A DNA stretch of 64,000 nt from Craterostigma plantagineum (lineage: Eukaryota > Streptophyta > Magnoliopsida > Lamiales > Linderniaceae), in the NCBI GenBank assembly GCA_027422505.1, contig JAPQWV010000001.1:682001-746000 (forward strand), read 5' to 3'. The notes beneath the pieces are model-generated. The model worked only from the letters and a program-made list of their open reading frames with translations, did no database searches and was not told where the DNA came from. Shown piece after piece: positions 45,320 to 57,951 of this stretch; positions within the stretch are counted from its first letter, which is position 1, and every line of letters starts with the position of its first letter. The position numbers were made by a program, and so were the translations under genes.

Positions 45320-47167
45320 ATGAGCAAGCAAAGGCTACTACCACCCTCGGCCGCCGCATGGCTCTTCTTCGTCGGCCTCGTCCTCGCCGAGGACCCATAC
45401 GTATTCTACACGTGGGAAGTCACATACTCCACTCAGTCCCCCCTCGGTGTGGGGGCCCCACCACAGCAGGTGATCCTCATCAACGGCAGTTTCCCGGGCC
45501 GAGGATCAACGGCACGTCGAACAACAACGTAGTCGTCAACGTCTTCAACAAGCTCGACGAGCCTCTCCTCTTCACGTGGAACGGCGTGCAGCAGAGGAAG
45601 AACTCATGGCAGGAAGGAACCCTCGGGACGAACTGCCCGATCCCGCCCGGGACCAACTACACCTACAAGTTCCAGGTCAAGGATCAGATCGGGAGCTACT
45701 TCTACTACCCGACCACTGCCCTCCACCGGGCCGCGGGCGGGTACGGCCCGCTGACCGTCTACAGCCGAGACCTAATTCCCGTCCCCTTCGACTGGCCCGA
45801 GGACGACTACGTGTTCCTCGTCGGCGATTGGTACGCGAAGGGACACAAGGAGCTGAGGAAGATCCTCGACGGCGGGCGGACCCTCGGGCAGCCCGATGGG
45901 GTTTTGATCAACGGCAGGCACGGGAAAGGGGACGGGAAGGACGAGCCCATGTTCACCATGGTCCCCGGGAAGACCTACAGGTATAGGATATGCAACGTGG
46001 GGATGAAGAACTCGATAAACGCGCGGTTCCAAGGACACTCGATGAAGCTCGTGGAGGTCGAGGGGTCCCACACGGTGCAGAACGTGTACGACTCGATCGA
46101 CGTCCACCTCGGGCAGTGCTACTCGGTGCTGGTCAGGGCGGATCAGAAGCCGAGGGACTACTACTTCGTGGCATCCACGAGGTTCACCAAGCAGGCGCTG
46201 ACGTGCACGGCGACGGTGCGGTACGCGGGCGGGGAGGGCGGGCCCGCCTCGTCGGTCCTCCCCGAGCCGCCGGTCGGTTGGGCTTGGTCACTAAACCAGT
46301 TCAGGTCGTTCAGGTGGAACCTCACGGCCAGCGCGGCTCGGCCCAACCCTCAGGGCTCGTACCACTATGGGAAGATCAACATCACTCGAACCATTAGGCT
46401 CGTGAACTCCGCAGGTTCCGTGGACAAGAAGCTCAGGTACGTGTAGAGCCCAGACACCGACTCATTGGATCTTCAAATGGGTCTTTTTTAATGGGCATTT
46501 TTGTCATGCATATAGGTATGCGGTGAATGGGGTGTCTCATACTGACCCCGAGACGCCCCTGAAGCTGGCCGAGTACCACGGTGTTGGGGATAAGGTGTTT
46601 AAGTACAACCTTATCTCGGACGAGCCGGGCGATGACGTGGCGAACAAGATTGTGGTGGCGCCGAATGTGATTAGGGGTACTTTCCGTAATTTCGTGGAGA
46701 TCATATTCGAGAAACCATGAGAAGAGCGTCCAGTCGTGGCATCTGTGCGGATATTCCTTCTTCCCAGTTGCGTAAGTACTTTACATAGGAGATATGCTGA
46801 CTAGTGAATGGTAAGGCGCCTTTTTCGTCGTGCTATTGAATGTTTCTTTTGTCGTGGTGGTTGCAGGATAGAGCCGGGGAGGTGGGACCCGGACAAGAGG
46901 AAGAAGTACAACCTCGTAGATGCGGTGAGCAGGCACACGATACAGGTGTACCCTAAGGGTTGGGCGGCTGTTATGACGACCTTGGACAACGCTGGGATGT
47001 GGAACTTGAGGTCTTGTATTCCCGAGAGGAACTACTTGGGGCAGCAGCTTTACGTCAGCGTTCTCTCGCCGGCGAAGTCGCTCAGAGATGAGTACAACTT
47101 GCCCGACTATGTTCTCCGGTGCGGGATAGTGAAGGACATGGCAAATCCCAATCCTTACACCATATGA
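45320..47167 (+). CDS. SKU5-similar (SKS) multicopper-oxidase-like glycoprotein, with two one-base frameshifts
   Basis: SKS/NTP303-type proteins are secreted cell-wall glycoproteins of the multicopper oxidase fold that have lost most copper ligands; the SKS11-14 group acts in pollen tubes. Exons 45320-46436, 46516-46771 and 46867-47167 encode 557 residues after frame correction. A signal peptide (AAAWLFFVGLVLA) is followed by EDPYVFYTWEVTY. Cupredoxin landmarks are PPGTNYTYKFQVKDQIGS, RICNVGMKNSINARFQGH and SWHLCGYSFFPVA. Lesions are one G missing near 45499 (TTCCCGGGCCGAGG) and one A extra near 46714 (GAGAAACCATG). GC-rich third positions make the gene stand out from its AT-rich surroundings. 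The C-terminus NPNPYTI resembles the pollen NTP303 group. Confidence 0.9.
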
Positions 47168-47763
47168 AGACTGTTTCTTAGGTGGGATTTTCTTGATGAG
47201 CTGTAGGCATCAGACATGCAGAGTTTAGCAAGATAGAGGAATAGGAGTAATGATTAAGCAGGGTTTTGAAAGTTTTGATGGAACCTAACTTATTTCGGCT
47301 TCTTACTCAGATTTTTTCCAACAGCAACTATGTTATGATCTCAGAATGCAGACCACGAAGACCTTATGTTAAAGTCGATGACAAAAGATCATTCATTGTA
47401 CCCTAGCTGGGTAAAGAGACGACATACAAAACTTTATACATCTCTTAGCCAAGTCAAGATATAGTTACCACAATACATGAACATGAATGTAACTGCTATA
47501 CATGTTTGAAAGGATAGAATTTTGAATAGGGCCCTACACAAGTTCCATGCCTTTCTAGGTTGAGTTTATGAAATGTTGTAGAAGGAGGCGAGAGACGGCC
47601 GGGACTGAGCTCTTTCAATGATGGCCAAGAATTACGATTGGAGTGTCCCCACAAGGGCATATCACATTTTTATGCTTACTCACAGGCAAGAATTGCTTAA
47701 AGGATTTAAAAGAATTCAGCATGACAACTCAAATCTTCCGTGTGCTCTTGATAGCAGAAGACG
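47168..47763. other. Convergent 3' region
   Basis: 3' UTR of the SKS gene and of the minus-strand small gene. No other coding signal is seen. Confidence 0.5.
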
Positions 47764-48546
47764 TTAAAATTTCTCAGAGCAACCTGATAAGAATTTAGAA
47801 GAAAAGAGATAAATTCAGCCATGTCATTGTCAAGAAGAAGAAGAGGAAGTTAACTAATGACCCAAAGCTTACGAGTCGGAAGGACTGGAAGGATAATATG
47901 CCGGATGTTAAGGGCCTCAATGACAGAAATAATTTCATCACTACCAGTGGCGACAAACAAGGTTAAAACCCTCTCGTTCAGTTTCCAGCTTTTAATGTTC
48001 TCTGCCAATAGAGAGGATATTCATAGAAAATGAGTCGAAGCAAAATCAAGTCAAGAATGGATAGCAGGATTCAAATGCTCCCAATCGAGCAATGGCAAAT
48101 AATATTCAATATCATGAACAACTTGATCAAGAAGCCTATGCAACGCAGAAAAAATATAAATAAAAAATCAAACTTTGGAAGCTACCATTTGTAACAAAAA
48201 AAAGGTAACAAAATTGAACCATCGTAGCAATAATCAAAACTAAATCTGATCAATGATCATATCATAACAAGCCCTGACACGAAGATAAACGTGATCAAGC
48301 GAACTCACAAAAAATCAACAAAAAATTAGATACTTGAAAAGGCCCAAGCCAAATTAGATATAACAACACATGAGAGACAAAATAAACATGCGAAAAATTG
48401 TACAAATCAAGAAGAGCATAAAAAAAACGTACTACGAACAGCTCCAGAAGTATGTGCTCAGGCAAAGATGAAAGGTCAGATATGCGAGCTAGGTTTCTAA
48501 CGGCAGAGCCAATGGAGAGTGAAAGAAGCGTAGGTGGATTTCTCAT
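47764..48546 (-). CDS. Small conserved plant protein (86 residues), unknown function, one-base frameshift
   Basis: Minus-strand exons 48436-48546, 47873-48001 and 47764-47783 give 86 residues after allowing one missing A near 47988 (AGCTGGAAACTG). The chain starts MRNPPTLLSLSIGSAV, contains LPEHILLELF joined to RTLKAGKLNERVLTLF, then IISVIEALNIRHIILPVLPT, and ends RCSEKF. It is leucine-rich and reads like the short F-box/RNI-associated plant proteins, but I cannot name a family with certainty. The three junctions obey GT-AG and the total is a multiple of three, which supports it as a real gene. It shares a 330-bp upstream region with the divergent gene at 48879. Confidence 0.65.
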
Positions 48547-48878
48547 TCATATAAAACTACTCGAGCTAAATTCCCTCAGAAATCTGTCTGTATATCGCAA
48601 GAAAAGAACGAAAGAATGATTCCACCACCAAAATCTGTGCAATCGAACGCTGCTGTACAATTGTTGGATTAGTCAACAGTCAAAATTTGGAAAATGGATA
48701 GGCTTTATTTTTAAGAACAAGTCCTCCTTAATTTAGTTATTTTGAATTTGCACCCCCACAAGTTTCTAATTCGTTTTCAGTTATTAATAGTTGCAATTGC
48801 AATTAGCGGCAGCAGCGTTGTACTTCCCGCTGAAGTCGGTTCTCGGCGTTTCCAAGGCGCGCGCACACACGGACGCAA
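48547..48878. promoter_or_regulatory. Bidirectional promoter region
   Basis: 332 bp separate the start codons of two divergent genes. It must hold both 5' leaders. No specific element is claimed. Confidence 0.45.
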
Positions 48879-50690
48879 ATGACGAAAGCGAGCGGCGGAG
48901 CACTGTCAGCGACTTGTCCGACCATTCTTATCCCAAAAACGGCGCCGTTAGGGCGGCGTCGGCACCGCACTTTGACCTTCGATCTCAGGCCACCGAGGCT
49001 ACGCCCCTTGCGATTCGGAATTTATGCCGATGCGACGCCGTCTCAGTACCAAAAGGCTGCCGCGTCTTCGGTAGCGGATGAATCTCTTGTTACGACGGCG
49101 TCTCAGCATCAAAGCGACGATTTGTCGTTGGGAGCGAATGAGTCGCTGAATGGTGAAGTTAGAAGTCCTTTTCTTTCTGCTAATTTGTTTTCGGCCCCAA
49201 AATGAGCTTGAACGATCAAGCTGTTTTGCTCATGACATTCATTGCGTGCACAGTGAGTTAATTTCCTCTTTCTTCGTCTCTCTTACTGGAATCATTTTTA
49301 GCTTAATTGAATGAACTTCTATTATTCTGTTTCTCCTACGTGGGTGTATCTGTGTCTGACTCGTTGTATCATATATTTGTAATGATGAATTTCCGCTCGT
49401 TCTAACGATTGTACAAGGTATTTCACTTTGATAGCAGCAGAACACGAAACATTGTACTTTTTTGGTTATTTAGTATTGCATTTGTAGTAATAACTCGGAG
49501 ATTGGATATATGTTTGTCGATGGATGTAAATGATTCGCGGGCCTGATAAGTCGTGATATCAAGATTGTAATAACTATGACTTCTATTCGCTGACATGCAG
49601 ACCTCGGCTGCATTCATGGGCCTTGTCTTCGCGGCTGTACCTACATTATTTGTAAGTACTGTTTTGTTTTTGATGCTAATATGTAAGAATTTTATTTGTA
49701 TGAAATTTTCACCTTGAATGGCTCTGCTACATTCACATGTAAGAATTTATTTGCTACCTTCACCTTAGTTTATGAGTACACTTGAGTCTTCCTCATACAA
49801 CATCTCTTTTGATTTCCTCTTCTTTGTGTCATAGGCAATGCGAAGGGCAGCATTATCTCTTGCAAGATTAGCTGATACTGCTCGTGAAGAGCTGCCCAGC
49901 ACAATGGCTGCAATAAGGCTCTCGGGCATGGGAAATCAGTGACCTCACTTTAGAACTGAGTGATTTAAGGTCCGAAGCCCATTTTTTGTCTACTTCAAAT
50001 CTACTCGTGTCCTCTAGAAATCAAATGTTTTCTATGACTATTTCATTTGTGGAACCGATGACATAGTTGGCCTATGTGATACATTAACTTAAGCTGAGAT
50101 AGATTAACTTAAGCTGAGTTATAAGTTTGTGAATAGGAGGCTTATATGTCTTCTACCTCTTAAACTGCTAACTAGAGAACTACCTGAAGATAGGAAAATC
50201 TCTGTTTTCCCCGTATCCTTTCCTTCTTCCCCTCGACCCTATATTTATGCTGAACATGGTAACTTAAGAATATTCTCTCGTAAGTAAGGTGCTGCTCTCC
50301 TATTTCAGCCAAGAAATTACAGAAGGGTAAGCAAATCCGCTCAAGCAGTACAAGCAGCTGAAGCTGGGATTCGTCAAATAGGTTCACTTGCCCACCAACA
50401 AACCATGTGTAAGATAATTCACTCATCTAACTCAATCGTGCGTTCTCTTATTCTTGATCGAACTATTTCATAAAATCATTTTTTTGGGTGTGAAAAAAAA
50501 AACAGCCATGATTCAGGAAAGGGCTAGTCTCCCTGTCGTGTCGCTGAAGCCAAGTCGCGGTCGGTGGGCCGCGAAAAAAACTTCTCGAGCCGTAGGGAAA
50601 GCGACCAAGTCTCTCTTAAATATGATCTCACGAGGCGATTATAACTTAGATGTTGAAGAGGGCCGCTCGTTGGACCAGCCTGAGAGCTGA
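48879..50690 (+). CDS. Plastid-targeted single-pass membrane protein of unknown function, with three one-base frameshifts
   Basis: Exons 48879-49252, 49601-49651, 49835-49969, 50309-50408 and 50506-50690 give 281 residues when three indels are corrected: one A missing at about 49200 (CCCCAAAATGAGC), one G extra at about 49930 (GGCATGGGAAATC) and one G missing at about 50327 (GAAGGGTAAGC). The N-terminus is basic and Ser/Thr/Pro-rich (transit-like). A hydrophobic segment runs from AVLLMTFIACTTSAAF through GLVFAAVPTLFAM. Then comes a helical region with LARLADTAREELPSTMAAI, SGMEISDLTLELSDL and AVQAAEAGIRQIG, and a basic tail. I recognise the arrangement from uncharacterised plant membrane proteins but cannot assign a function. 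Confidence 0.8.
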
Positions 50691-51297
50691 GACGCCCATC
50701 GGAATTTCTTTTCTTTGAATTGCGAAGTTGATTTGTCCTTGGCTTTCTCTGATGTTCATATACCATAACGATCATATAGGACATTTTTATGCTAAGTTCT
50801 TAGAATTTGGTGCTTAGTGTTTCCCAGGTTTATGTAATTTTTGTCACCATGGGCTGCAGTAAATCAAGGAGGAATGAAACTTGCTACTTAATAATAAAAC
50901 ATCACTTCAGCCAACGAACCTATGTAAACTACAGCATAATGTTATGTCATACTAGATGATAATGAAATGGACCAAAGTTATCATTTCTCCACGAAAATGG
51001 TAATAAATAAAACAAGTGAGGAATATTAATTCGGTAAGAGTTACCCTCTGTCCCAGTAATGTTTGAAATTGAAACGGTTACCACTAAGGGTTTCAACGAC
51101 ACATTGCGGTTTCAAAGAAGAAAACCAAGAGAAGCCTTCGCTCTATGAAGTTGTTGTAGCTTTGAGGGTTTGACTTCAGGAGAGCAATAACAGCCGTCTC
51201 GTCCTAAAGTTAGTTGGGTTTGATTCCATTGCTTAGAGAAAGAAGCTACTAACCTCTGACCCAATCACTCTCAACCCCACTTGCTCAATAGGTTTCG
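50691..51297. other. Intergenic region before the GCN1-like gene
   Basis: 3' UTR of the membrane protein gene and spacer. No gene is visible. Confidence 0.45.
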
Positions 51298-51497
51298 CCG
51301 TTCGGACATTTGGGGTATGACACGGTTTTTAAGAAATAGTACAATTAAAGGTAAACATGTGTATATTTTGACACGTCTTTTAAGAATACTTGATATTATT
51401 ATATTGATGTGTTGTGATAGGTTTTTGCTAAATAACGTACAAAAGATATGAGACGTCCGATTTAGTAAAGTACAAAAGATAATGGGACGGAGGAAAT
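51298..51497. mobile_element. Stowaway-type MITE, family A, copy 4 (left end eroded)
   Basis: It shares CGGACATTTGGGGTA, AAAGGTAAACATGTGTATAT, TTGATATTATTATATTGA and TTTTTGCTAAATAA with the copy at 8 kb. The right end is still clear (GGGACGGAGGAAATA), but the left TIR has lost its CTCCCTCCGTCC part. It lies about 260 bp upstream of the GCN1-like start, in the likely promoter. Confidence 0.7.
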
Positions 51498-51755
51498 AAT
51501 AATTTTGGCTGATTAAATCTATTATATTTTTTATTCCCCATTATAAGTTACAGCGTTAGTTGTCATTTTTTTGTTTACCAAACGGTATATATAGGGAAGA
51601 CGTGCGTGTCGGGTCGGATCGAGTCGGGTCACTGCTGTTGGTCAGCTCAGCTATGCTGCTTCTTAGCGAGCTGAGTTACGAGTGGGCTTACTCTAAACTA
51701 AACCCTAAGGCAATCTCTCGCTTTATCTCAATGGCCACGTCAACGGTACTAATCG

Positions 51756-53688
51756 ATGGACTTGCTCTTAGCCGTTGCTCCGTCGGTCTCGACGGCGTCC
51801 ACTAAACGTCGGATTCAGATCTTTCGCCACCAAATCTTACCATTACTCAAAACTTCAGGTATCCTTCAATCTTACTTCAGGTATTTTTGCGAGGTTGGTG
51901 TCGTGGATCCTTGCAACTGGGGTTACCCAACCAAATCGCGAGATAATTGTCAGCTGCCTGGCAAGTGTTGGAAAATCGGTCCTGAAGTTCTTCTTGGACA
52001 CGGGTTTACCACCATGGTTTTGTAGATTCGTGTGTAGGAACTTTGTGGACGACCGGGCGCTATAAATGCCTGTTTTTTTTTTTTTTATGTTCGGTTGATT
52101 GATGAATATTTCATTATCAAACTTTATGGATGGTCGGAGGAGTCTTAAAAACATCTCCTTTTATTAGCTGCTAGTGCCACAGGTGCTTGATTAGTTACAG
52201 GTGTGGTGTGCAAAATGCCATTTTGTTGTTTTCGTCGAAATTGTGGTTTCACTGTGGGGCATTTTCTTTCCTCTTAAGTTTTGAAAGCCATCTTTCGAGC
52301 AGTAATACTTGTAGATTCAATCTGTCTTGCTGCCTGGTTAACCAGGCCTTACACATACACCCTCGTCCAAATGTATTCACAGAAAACCATTGCTGGTTTA
52401 TATCTAACTGTATATGATGTTGCAAGCTTCTTGATGTAGGAACCCGCTCTCTAATTACTTGATTTGACTTTTTGTATAAGAAAAAGGTGGACAGTGTCTG
52501 ATATCATCTAGCTCTCTTTTTTTAAATAGACATTTCATTTTCCTTTCAATGTAATGGTTGAATATCTGGCAAACTAACGCGTACATTTTCAGACAATAAT
52601 AAGAGGACAGCGGAGTTCTCCTCGGTGCTGATTGATATAATCTTCCAGACATTGTATTTATATGATGACCTTGGATCAAGGAAAGCAGTGGATGACACAA
52701 TTATTAAAGCTTTAAGTGAAGCGGATTTATGAAGACGTTTGCAGCAATGCTTGTGCAGGCCATGGAAAGGCATTCAAAGATCAAGGTCAAACAGGAGGAT
52801 ATAGGCTTCTGAAGGGTCTGTCTCCTTTGATTCATAGTGAATTTGCTTCAATGTCGAAGAATGCATTGTGTAGAATTGCACAAGCCCAAGCTTCGTTACT
52901 TCATATTGTCATGGCGGCGTCAACTCGGTTACAAAAAGCGTGCAAACAAACGTTTTTAGTTTGTTCATAGGGTATTCCTTTTTATCTGAACATATATTGG
53001 TTGAAACTCTGTTGATATTATGTTTGTTGATTCGTTGTGGTCTTTTTTTAATCTTGTTCATATGTTCTTCAGTCTCCAGAAATCTACAAAACATATCTTG
53101 AGGAATTCAAGGATTCAAGGACCCATAAAAGAAAGTCCGAAATTGTTATTCTAATATTGAATTTGCAAATTCAAGTGCCTTCATTTGAACAGCGGAAAGT
53201 AAGGGCCTTTATATATCATATTATAAAAGTATCTGCTTGATTTGGTTTTTAGCTTTAAATTATGTTGTGGTTGCTTATTGGTTTTCTTTTCTTTCTTTTC
53301 TTTTCCTATAGGAGATATCCTTGATTTGTACATTAAATCAGTTCTAAATGCTAAAGAGAAACCAGGAAAGGATCTCAGTGATGCTTTTTTTCGTATTTGC
53401 TCGCCTGTCACATGAAGATTTCAAGAACATTGTACTCCCTTCATCTATCAAGATGTTGAAACGAAATCCTGAGCTGGTGCTAGAGTCAATTAGGATTCTT
53501 CTGGAATCTGTCAACTTGGATATGAGTAACTATGCTGCGAGCTTCTCTCAGAATATCACCGCAGGTAGGCATGCGAACGAAGGACGAAGACTTGCCGCTT
53601 TAGCCATAATTAGGTGCTTGAGTGAAAAGTCTAGCAATCCAGATGCTGTTGAAGCGATGTTTGTTGCTGTCAAATCTGTTATGGAAGT
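51756..53688 (+). pseudogene. GCN1: GCN1/ILITYHIA-like translational regulator, 5' part, frameshifted and cut off
   Basis: GCN1 is a very large HEAT-repeat protein that couples stalled ribosomes to the GCN2 kinase. Visible exons are 51756-51858, about 52593-52970, 53073-53198 and 53312-53688, the last with donor GT|GTGAGT. The start chosen gives MDLLLAVAPSVSTASTKRR, matching the usual GCN1 N-terminus. Later landmarks are LGSRKAVDDTIIKALSE, SKNALCRIAQAQASLLHI, LPSSIKMLKRNPELVLES and CLSEKSSNPDAVEAMF. At least five single-base losses (several of them T) break the frame between 52733 and 52830, and another shift lies near 53388. Only about the first tenth of the protein is here; beyond 53733 the sequence is the duplicated SCPL block, not GCN1. 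Confidence 0.85.
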
Positions 53689-54016
53689 GTGAGTGGTTGT
53701 TCGCCTCTACCCTTGCATAGGTGGTGATGATGATCTTTACAACATTATCCGAAACAGTATTCGAATGTTTCCATGTTTCAAAACGTTTGAATCAGTCAAA
53801 AAGATTGAATTTTTAAAGTGCTTCATGATTAAGGTGGTGAGGTCATGTAATTTGTTTCATTAGTAATCTACTACGTTCAATTTCCTCCTTGGTCAAACAA
53901 CCTAAACAAGATCTTATCTTTCTATCAGATTATCATTAACAGAACAGAACAAAAACTCTGTTCTTACCCACCAAGTTTATCTTTCATTTCTCAAGCCTTG
54001 CTAAGCTCACTCCAAT

Positions 54017-57000
54017 ATGGCCAAGAAAACATTAACTCTATTTCTACTGTTTTTCATCTTATTACACTTATGTCACAGAAATATTGAAGCAGCGCCTGAA
54101 CAATATCGTGTAAGAAACCTTCCTGGATTCAAGGGAACATTCCCTCAAAACACTACGCAGGGTATTCTACATCTTTTCATACAGATAATAGATTGACTAT
54201 CAATTGAATGGAAAACAAAAGCTGAAAACTTTGGCTTTCCGGTATGTGACTCTCGATGGAAATCCTCAGAAGAACCTCTTTTATACTTCGTATCATCTGA
54301 GGAGAAGAGCCCTTCTTCACAAATCAGCCCGTCGTTCTATGGCTTAACGGCGGGCCGGGCTGCTCTAGCTTCGATGGCTTTGTTTACGAACACGGTAAGA
54401 TATTCAAGAGTATCATTCATTCCTGCCTTAATCGAATCTGTAATAACGTAGTGATGTTTTTTTTCAGGTCCATTTAACTTCGAAGCTTCCAAGCAACAAG
54501 GAGGTTAGCCATGGCTGCATCTCAATCTAAATAGCTGGTCGAAGGTCTTGACACTGTTTATTGAATCTCCAAGATTATCATATAGCAATGTAATTTTTAC
54601 GTCGATTCGATCTTTCTCTTGTTACATGGATTTTTAAGGTTGCGAATGTGATCTATCTCGATCGCCAGCTGGCACGGGATTCTCGTATTCGCCAAACACG
54701 ACTGACTACGTTACTGGCGACATACAGACTGCAGCAGATACTCATCTCTTCCTACTCAAGGTTGTTTGTTAAGTAACATGGTTAGAAATTAACCGTATTT
54801 AGTTAGGCTGAAAGATTCTAACTTTGGGTTTCTTCAGTGGTTTGAGCAGTACCCCGAGCTCAGTGAGAATCCATTTTATATAGCAGGAGAATCTTATGCA
54901 GGGATTTATGTCCCCACTCTAGCTTCTGAAATAGTGAGAGGTATGTAATGAATTTATGATTACAGCTTATGATAAACACATAGATGTAGGTAGGAATTCA
55001 TTCATTACAACATTTTTCTTGCAGGGAACAATGCTGGTAATAAGCCAGCCATTAACTTCAAGGTATGTCTTGGATCAAAGCTTCGAGCTTTTTCTTGATT
55101 GATGATGTAATGGGCTTAAGTTCTTCGAACACGAAAAAACTATTCGCAGGGATACATGATTGGAAATGGGGTTTGCGATCTTTCTTCGATGGAAATGCCC
55201 TCGTTCCATTCGCACAAGGAATGGGCCTAATCTCCAACAAAACTGTTTAAGGTTTTAAGCTGTCTAAAAAAAACATAAGATTTATATAATTGCACGAAGC
55301 TAACCGTTCACAGCACTCATTCATTAGAAGCTGAGGACGCATGCAAAGGGAACTATCGAAACTTGGCCGACCCTAAATGCGAAGAATCCCTCCAGAAAAT
55401 CGACTCGGTGATACTCTTACACATAGCACACAAAGGTGTTAGTTAAGTTAGTTACTAATTTTCAAACAGCTGACAAAAGATTCTTCCTCCACAGATTCTT
55501 GATGGGCTGAACTTCTACGATACACTCGAACCATGTTTCCACAGCAGTAAAGATTTCTCAAACAAGAAGTCGTCTTCTTCTTTCCTACCACAGAGCTTCA
55601 AGGAATTGGGATCGAAGAACGAAAAGCCCTTCCCAGTAAGGAAGAGAATGTCGGGCGGCTTGGCCTTTTCGTTTTCGGGCCCCCGTCGAAGACGGGCCCG
55701 TCCCTTCTTGGCTCAGCTGATGAGAGAAGTCCAAGTCCCTGCATGGTAATAAAAGTCGAATCTTTTTCTAGCTTTCGCCATACGTTAAACACAGTTCCTA
55801 TTAGTTCTTACAGCAAATAAATTCGGGCAGGACGATTCTCTGGCGAGTCGATGGCTAAACGATCCCAATGTTAGAGAAGCAATCCATGCAAATGAGGAGA
55901 GTGGGCGGTGGAGCCTTTGCGTGGGGCTGAGGTACAGCCATGACGCGGGGAGTATGATAGGCTATCATAAGAATATGAGTTCGAAAGGGTACCGAATTCT
56001 GATTTATAGGTAAGTTGAAGGGTGCAATGTAATTTTGGTTTATAGGGGACGAAATTTGTTAAATGTATATATAAATATACGCACACACAACACAGTGGTG
56101 ACCATGATATGTGTGTTCCGTTCACTGGAACTCAAGCTTGGACGGCGGCGATGGGGTTTGACGTCGTCGATGAATGGCGGCCGTGGATTTCATCAAATGG
56201 ACAAATAGCAGGGTATTTATTATATATATATATATATATATAATATACTTAGAAACATAGATTAGCCGAAGAAATTATACATATATATAGGAAACGTGAA
56301 CGTTTATTTTTGTCATGCAGATACTTAGAGCAATATGCTAACGATTTCACATTCCTCACCGTCAAGGTATGTAACGATTCTCTTTATACTATGTGGGGGT
56401 GTTTGTTTTGGGTGATCCTCCAAAACATCACCGTAATCCTCTCGTCGCTTTATCATCACCATGTTTGTTTAGCCTAGGTGATGAGTCATCAACGTAATGA
56501 CTGATCACCTAAGTAATGGAAATAGGGTGATATTCTACCTTTTGGATCACCCCAAAAAAGCTAGGTGATCTTACATCACCGTGATGGGGTGATCTTTCAA
56601 ATTTGTATTTGGACAACTTACCCTTAATTACCATTTATACCTAATATATCCTTACTAATATTTTAAATTCTATAATTAGATATCTAAATCTGAAAATAAT
56701 ATATTTAATAATTAATTATATTGAATAAATATACGAAAAACTTACTATTAATTCTTAAAAATTAAACTTGATATTAAAATAGTAATCATTATAATGTAAA
56801 TATCTATATATATATATCATCCACATAATTTATGTAACATTTGTAGGGTTAAATATGACATTTATGCAGTATAAACTCACACATCACCGTGATTAGACAA
56901 ATACAATATTCTAATATCACATTGATATGCAAAATGAAATATCACCCCAAAACAAACACAGTAATGATATATCACCTTGATCCACATCACGGTGATATTC

Positions 57001-57216
57001 ACATTACGGTGATATGAGTATCACAGTGATGTTGGATCACTGGAAACAAACACCCTGCATGTATTCTGAAGTAATATATTGGCTATTACTATTATTTCAT
57101 TACTATTATTATTGTTGTTATTATTATAAATGCAGGGAGCGGACATACGGTGCCAGAATATAAACCTTTAGAATCATTGGATTTTCAGTAGATGGTTGAG
57201 AGGAGAAAAGATATGA
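54017..57216 (+). pseudogene. Serine carboxypeptidase-like (SCPL20 type), copy 2, multiply frameshifted
   Basis: It has the same exon layout as the gene at 22327-25541. Private lesions include a missing C in the first exon (TTCCCTCAAAACAC), a changed acceptor (CTTTCCGGTATG for CTTTCAGGTATG), missing bases in TTTTATACTTCG, CACAAATCAGC, CTCGATCGCCAG, GGGAGCGGACAT and GATTTTCAGTAG, and others. It shares with copy 1 the in-frame TAG in exon 3 (in GGAGGTTAGCCATGG). In exon 5 it has the in-frame TACCCCGAG where copy 1 has an extra C. As it stands it cannot encode the protein. Confidence 0.85.
56395..57055. mobile_element. MITE-like element in the SCPL intron, copy 2
   Basis: Nearly identical to 24715-25377 and at the same intron position, so the insertion predates the duplication (or the two are one locus assembled twice). 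Confidence 0.6.
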
Positions 57217-57915
57217 ATGATTTATTTAAAAGATGGGTGGAGAAGCGATGTATGACGTGCTCCGTATAATTATTGAATTATTCAAGAGTTTCACTTAAAT
57301 AGCATACGAAATTAATACTCTCCAAACCATTTTATTACATTTTACTAAATCGAGCGTCCCACATCTTTCCTACACTTTCTTATTTAGCAAAAAAATTATC
57401 AACAATCAATATAATAATATTAAATGCGTCAAAATACACACTTTTACCTTTTAATTATATATAGTATTAAAATATTCAGTTTTTAATTCCCGTGCCAACT
57501 CCCAATGTCCATAAAAGTTTGGGAGCGAGGGAGTACAATTTATATAATTGTTTGTTTAAATGATTCTCTTGTAATATGTGGCCAATCTCATGAGGATACG
57601 CCTTGTTAACCTGTCCAGATCACCGACGATAGAATATGCTTTTCATTTATAATTATATGAATGAGCGAGAAATTTCGTTTTAGTTCTTTTCTATTATATA
57701 GGACTACGATTTTAGTTATTTAATTAATCGTAGTGGGCACCTAACCCATCGTTGGAATATAATATTTTGAGTTATTTGTCGTCCTTTACATACTGTTATA
57801 TACACGTCTAATATTATCTGTCACCTCTTTTTGCATGATTAGCAATAGAAAGTTTGACTCGATATCATATACAATGCGAATTTTATTGTATACGTAACGA
57901 TTCTAGAAATTAAAA

Positions 57916-57951
<36 letters not shown>

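Noticed and set aside
45358..46446. A 362-codon frame taken as its own gene
   Set aside because: It is the SKS coding sequence after the one-base loss at about 45499; the true start with signal peptide is 45320 in another frame.
51731..51805. Upstream ATG frame (MATSTVLIDG..) as the GCN1 start
   Set aside because: It closes after 24 codons and does not lead into the conserved segment; the ATG at 51756 does.
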